Positions 61,519-64,000 of a DNA stretch of 64,000 bases are shown in pieces. This DNA is from Hahella sp. CCB-MM4. GTDB taxonomy: Bacteria > Pseudomonadota > Gammaproteobacteria > Pseudomonadales > Oleiphilaceae. Under the pieces are notes generated by a model. It was not told the origin of the DNA. It made no database searches and saw only the letters and a program-made list of their open reading frames with translations. The position numbers and the translations under genes are program-made. The stretch is taken from assembly GCF_002260525.1 (NCBI RefSeq), contig NZ_MRYI01000007.1, positions 168,350-232,349 on the forward strand. Reading direction: 5' to 3'. Within the stretch, counting starts at the first letter, position 1, and each line of letters starts with the position of its first letter.

Positions 61519-63525
61519 CTAATGTCGGTCGATTGGTGTTTTGGACGGAGCAACACAAACTCGATTCCTACCGGATTCCTTGGCTTGATAAAGAGCCTCG
61601 TCTGCCTGCTGTAATAGTTCTGCACCGGATTCGGTTGAGTCTGGGTGCAAAGTGGCAACTCCGAGGCTTATCGTGATCTTAGGTTCTGTACTGAGAGGAC
61701 CTTCGGTGGGCTGAGGTGCTTTGGTATTTTCTACCAAACCACGAATCCTCTCTGCCACAATTAACCCCCCTTCCAGCGGTGTAGACGGCAACAGTACGAC
61801 AAACTCTTCACCTCCATAGCGGGCAATGATGTCTCCGGGCCGGTGCTTGCCTTGTTCCAGAATTGAAGCGACATGACACAGGCAAAGGTCACCAAATAAG
61901 TGTCCATAGGTGTCATTGAGTTTTTTGAAGTAGTCTATGTCAACCATGATCACTGACAATGAGGTGCAGTTGCGTCTTGTCCGCTTCACTTCCATTTCAT
62001 ACCGCTGATTGAAGTAGCGGCGGTTGAACAAACTGGTCAATTCGTCGACATAACTTTGTTTTTCCAAGCGCTGATTTGCACTTTCCAGCTGCTTCAAAGC
62101 ATTCTGTAGTTCACTGGTTCTCTCGTTAACCTGAACCTCCAGCCGCGCACTATATTTTTTCTCTGCTTCCAAAGCTTCTTCTTTCGCCTTCCGTGCAAGG
62201 ATTTCCATTCGGGTGGTTTCCATTTGGGCCAAAGCTCGGGCACGGCGTTGCTGGGCGATGTATTCACCCAACGCAAACGAAATCAGCACCACCTCAATGG
62301 CAGTGCCGATCTGCAGTGAATTTTCGGTGAAAGCATTACGGGGAATCATGCCGAATTTGTTGAAACCGAGAATGAATGCGCCCAGCAGGGAAGAGAGCCA
62401 GGCAAGAGTGAAGTATTGTGCGGAGCGGTCTTTTTGTAGAGAGCGTTGAATGCCGAGTATCAGCGACAACGTAATACTGAAGAGTATGGCCAAAATAATG
62501 AAACGAATCGAGAAACGGTAACCGATCGCGGTTTGCAAAAAAGCGGCGAAGAGGGTCAGGACAGCAACGGAGATAAGCAGTTTATTGGTCCTGGGCTTGT
62601 GCTCGGGCAAATTCAGGAAACGGCTGACGAACATGGCCATGAACAATAGCGTGATACTTAGAAACATGGGTAAAGACCAGCTGTTCCATTCCATGGATTC
62701 CGGCCACAAGTACTGATAGGCATATCCGCTGATGGATAATTGATACGTGGAAAAGCCGCAGATAAACGCTACATAGAACAGAAAACGTGACTTCTTGATG
62801 GAGAAATACAGAAACAGGTTGTAGAGGGCCGTGATCATCATTATGCCGTAATAGAGGCCCTGCAGAATATTTGCCTTGTCGTTCTGATTTTGGAAGGCAG
62901 AAGGACTGTAAAGCTTTAAGGGAAATTGCATGGAGGTCTTTGATTGAACTCTTAAGTAGATCTTCAGTGACTGGCCACTTTGTAGTTGAATCGGAAATAT
63001 GAAGTTTCGGTGTGGGAAAGGTCTGGAGTAAAACGATAAATTGTCGCCGGTACTGTAGCGCTGAAAAAGATGGAATCCTTCCGTGATGTAGACATCAACA
63101 TAATCCAGTACCGGATATCGCAGTTCGAGAAGCCATTCCGTGTCCCTGGTTTGTGTGTTCTTTAAATCAAGGCTCAGCCAGAAGGTGGCGTCGCTGTAAC
63201 CAAAGGAAGGAACATCTGTATCCTGACGGCTCCAATGGGGGGAGGCTTTTTCCAGTAGTATGTCATTGAAGTTTAGTTGGCTATTCTTATCTTCGTAATA
63301 GCTGACATAAGGCCCAAGATTATAGATGTCACTCTCGACGGTTAGAGGCAGGATTGCCGGCGCTGAGTCTGATGATGTGATCTCAGCCGCATCGGTCTGA
63401 ATTGCCGCCATCATCAGCCAGCAGAGTAGTATGCTGACAGCAATATGAAAATGGCTTGAAGGTGGACTGCTCAAGCTAAGGGTAGCCCGTGATCTCATTG
63501 GCATTTTATCAATGGTGGTGAGCAT
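61519..63525 (-). CDS. Diguanylate cyclase with DISM sensor (7TMR-DISM, GGDEF)
   Basis: A 668-residue protein: signal/anchor, a DISM extracellular domain (about 45-190, ATFWLSLDLKNTQTRDTEW), seven membrane helices (about 200-400), a short coiled coil, then a GGDEF domain with the active motif GGEEF (571-575). The inhibitory I-site RPGD lies five residues before it. It makes cyclic di-GMP, controlling motility and biofilm. Confidence 0.9.
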   Translation of the reverse strand: MLTTIDKMPMRSRATLSLSSPPSSHFHIAVSILLCWLMMAAIQTDAAEITSSDSAPAILPLTVESDIYNLGPYVSYYEDKNSQLNFNDILLEKASPHWSRQDTDVPSFGYSDATFWLSLDLKNTQTRDTEWLLELRYPVLDYVDVYITEGFHLFQRYSTGDNLSFYSRPFPHRNFIFPIQLQSGQSLKIYLRVQSKTSMQFPLKLYSPSAFQNQNDKANILQGLYYGIMMITALYNLFLYFSIKKSRFLFYVAFICGFSTYQLSISGYAYQYLWPESMEWNSWSLPMFLSITLLFMAMFVSRFLNLPEHKPRTNKLLISVAVLTLFAAFLQTAIGYRFSIRFIILAILFSITLSLILGIQRSLQKDRSAQYFTLAWLSSLLGAFILGFNKFGMIPRNAFTENSLQIGTAIEVVLISFALGEYIAQQRRARALAQMETTRMEILARKAKEEALEAEKKYSARLEVQVNERTSELQNALKQLESANQRLEKQSYVDELTSLFNRRYFNQRYEMEVKRTRRNCTSLSVIMVDIDYFKKLNDTYGHLFGDLCLCHVASILEQGKHRPGDIIARYGGEEFVVLLPSTPLEGGLIVAERIRGLVENTKAPQPTEGPLSTEPKITISLGVATLHPDSTESGAELLQQADEALYQAKESGRNRVCVAPSKTPIDRH

Positions 63526-63651
63526 TAGTTAAAGCCTAGTTGTTTATCTATAAACCTCCCAGTTTCCTTGGTGATATTTCCGTAATATCCCACGGGTTTG
63601 GTTTCTAAAGTAGTTAAATGCCCGGATTTCCCTGGCATCGCTTATCGTCAG

Positions 63652-63679
63652 GGCAGGCGGGTTGTATATCCCGCCTGCC
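63652..63679 (-). terminator. Terminator of the pntB gene
   Basis: GGCAGGCGGG (63652-63661) and CCCGCCTGCC (63670-63679) form a perfect 10-bp stem with an 8-base loop just past the end of pntB. Confidence 0.7.
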
Positions 63680-63689
63680 TTTACATTGT

Positions 63690-64000
63690 TTATGCTCTCA
63701 GAGCATTCAAAATCCCATCCACACTGGCCTTGGCATCGCCAAACAGCATGCTGGTGTTCTCCTTGAAGAACAGCGGGTTTTGAACGCCAGCGTAACCGGT
63801 GGCCATACCGCGTTTGAACACCACTACGTTGCGGGCTTTCCAGACTTCCAGAACCGGCATGCCGGCCAGGGGGCTGCCGGGGTTTTCCGCCGCTGCCGGG
63901 TTCACGGTGTCGTTGGCCCCGATGACCAGGACGGTGTCCGTGTCAGAGAAATCATCATTGATCTCTTCCATGCCCAGCACGATGTCGTAAGGCACCTTGG
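63690..64000 (-). CDS. pntB: NAD(P) transhydrogenase subunit beta, C-terminal part (cut by window edge)
   Basis: The last 103 or so residues of PntB, open to the window end: [13 protein letters not shown], then [20 protein letters not shown] and [17 protein letters not shown], which form the NADP-binding domain III. The enzyme couples proton flow to reduction of NADP by NADH at the inner membrane. Confidence 0.95.
   Translation of the reverse strand, partial: KVPYDIVLGMEEINDDFSDTDTVLVIGANDTVNPAAAENPGSPLAGMPVLEVWKARNVVVFKRGMATGYAGVQNPLFFKENTSMLFGDAKASVDGILNALRA

Noticed and set aside
1..64000. tRNA, rRNA, insertion sequences and prophage genes
   Set aside because: I looked for transposase, integrase and phage motifs in the frames and for tRNA-like clovers by eye and saw none.

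Overview
The window looks like chromosomal DNA of a Gram-negative gammaproteobacterium, probably marine or host-associated. The evidence is a proton-driven transhydrogenase (pntB end), an RND/MFP/OMF efflux set, a MipA-type outer-membrane protein, a TcyP-type cystine carrier, and a LodA/LodB quinoprotein oxidase pair of the type described in marine gammaproteobacteria. The genus cannot be fixed from the sequence alone. I see no tRNA, rRNA, CRISPR array, insertion sequence or prophage. The genes are mostly accessory: many oxidases, four orphan periplasmic binding proteins, four AraC-type and four LysR-type regulators.

Layout. 1-5 kb: two related orphan solute-binding proteins flank a patatin-like membrane protein and a small MatP-like ribbon-helix-helix protein; the latter has five copies of a CGGGGTAA-core repeat upstream, four of them spaced exactly 34 bp. 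5-9 kb: a secreted repeat protein, an ECF sigma factor with a SnoaL-like tail coupled to a DoxX-like protein, and an FMN reductase. 9-13 kb: an operon for a ferritin-like protein, a LodA-like (CTQ) oxidase and a LodB-like flavoprotein. 13.5-20 kb: regulators, two unknown small proteins and a VWA protein. 19.7-24 kb: a tightly coupled operon for a TauD-like dioxygenase, an FMO-GNAT fusion and a TSUP carrier, followed by a TcyP-like cystine carrier. 26-32 kb: a third binding protein, a short GH18-like protein, an XRE/DUF2975 pair, a PEP-CTERM protein, an AraC regulator and a double SnoaL protein. 32-41 kb: a copper-radical oxidase, a threonine aldolase, an AraC regulator, a YopT-type cysteine protease, a fourth binding protein, a decayed gene fragment, DUF3592, and a probable leukocidin-fold toxin. 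41.7-50.7 kb: an RND efflux operon with MipA, next to an OmpR-type two-component system. 50.8-61.4 kb: LysR regulators beside a VOC protein plus hydroxyacid dehydrogenase, a molybdoenzyme, and a four-gene carbonyl-detoxification set (DJ-1, YqhD, MDR reductase, GST). 61.5-64 kb: a DISM-GGDEF diguanylate cyclase and the 3' end of pntB.

The strongest candidates for something new are the TauD/FMO-GNAT/TSUP operon, the MatP-like protein with its phased repeats, and the ferritin/LodA/LodB operon. Short tandem duplications of 10-27 bp are unusually common at gene ends and in promoters. Several oxidases in one window (CTQ quinoprotein, copper radical, flavin, molybdenum) suggest a cell that makes or handles peroxide and reactive aldehydes, which fits the nearby detoxification genes; this link is inference.
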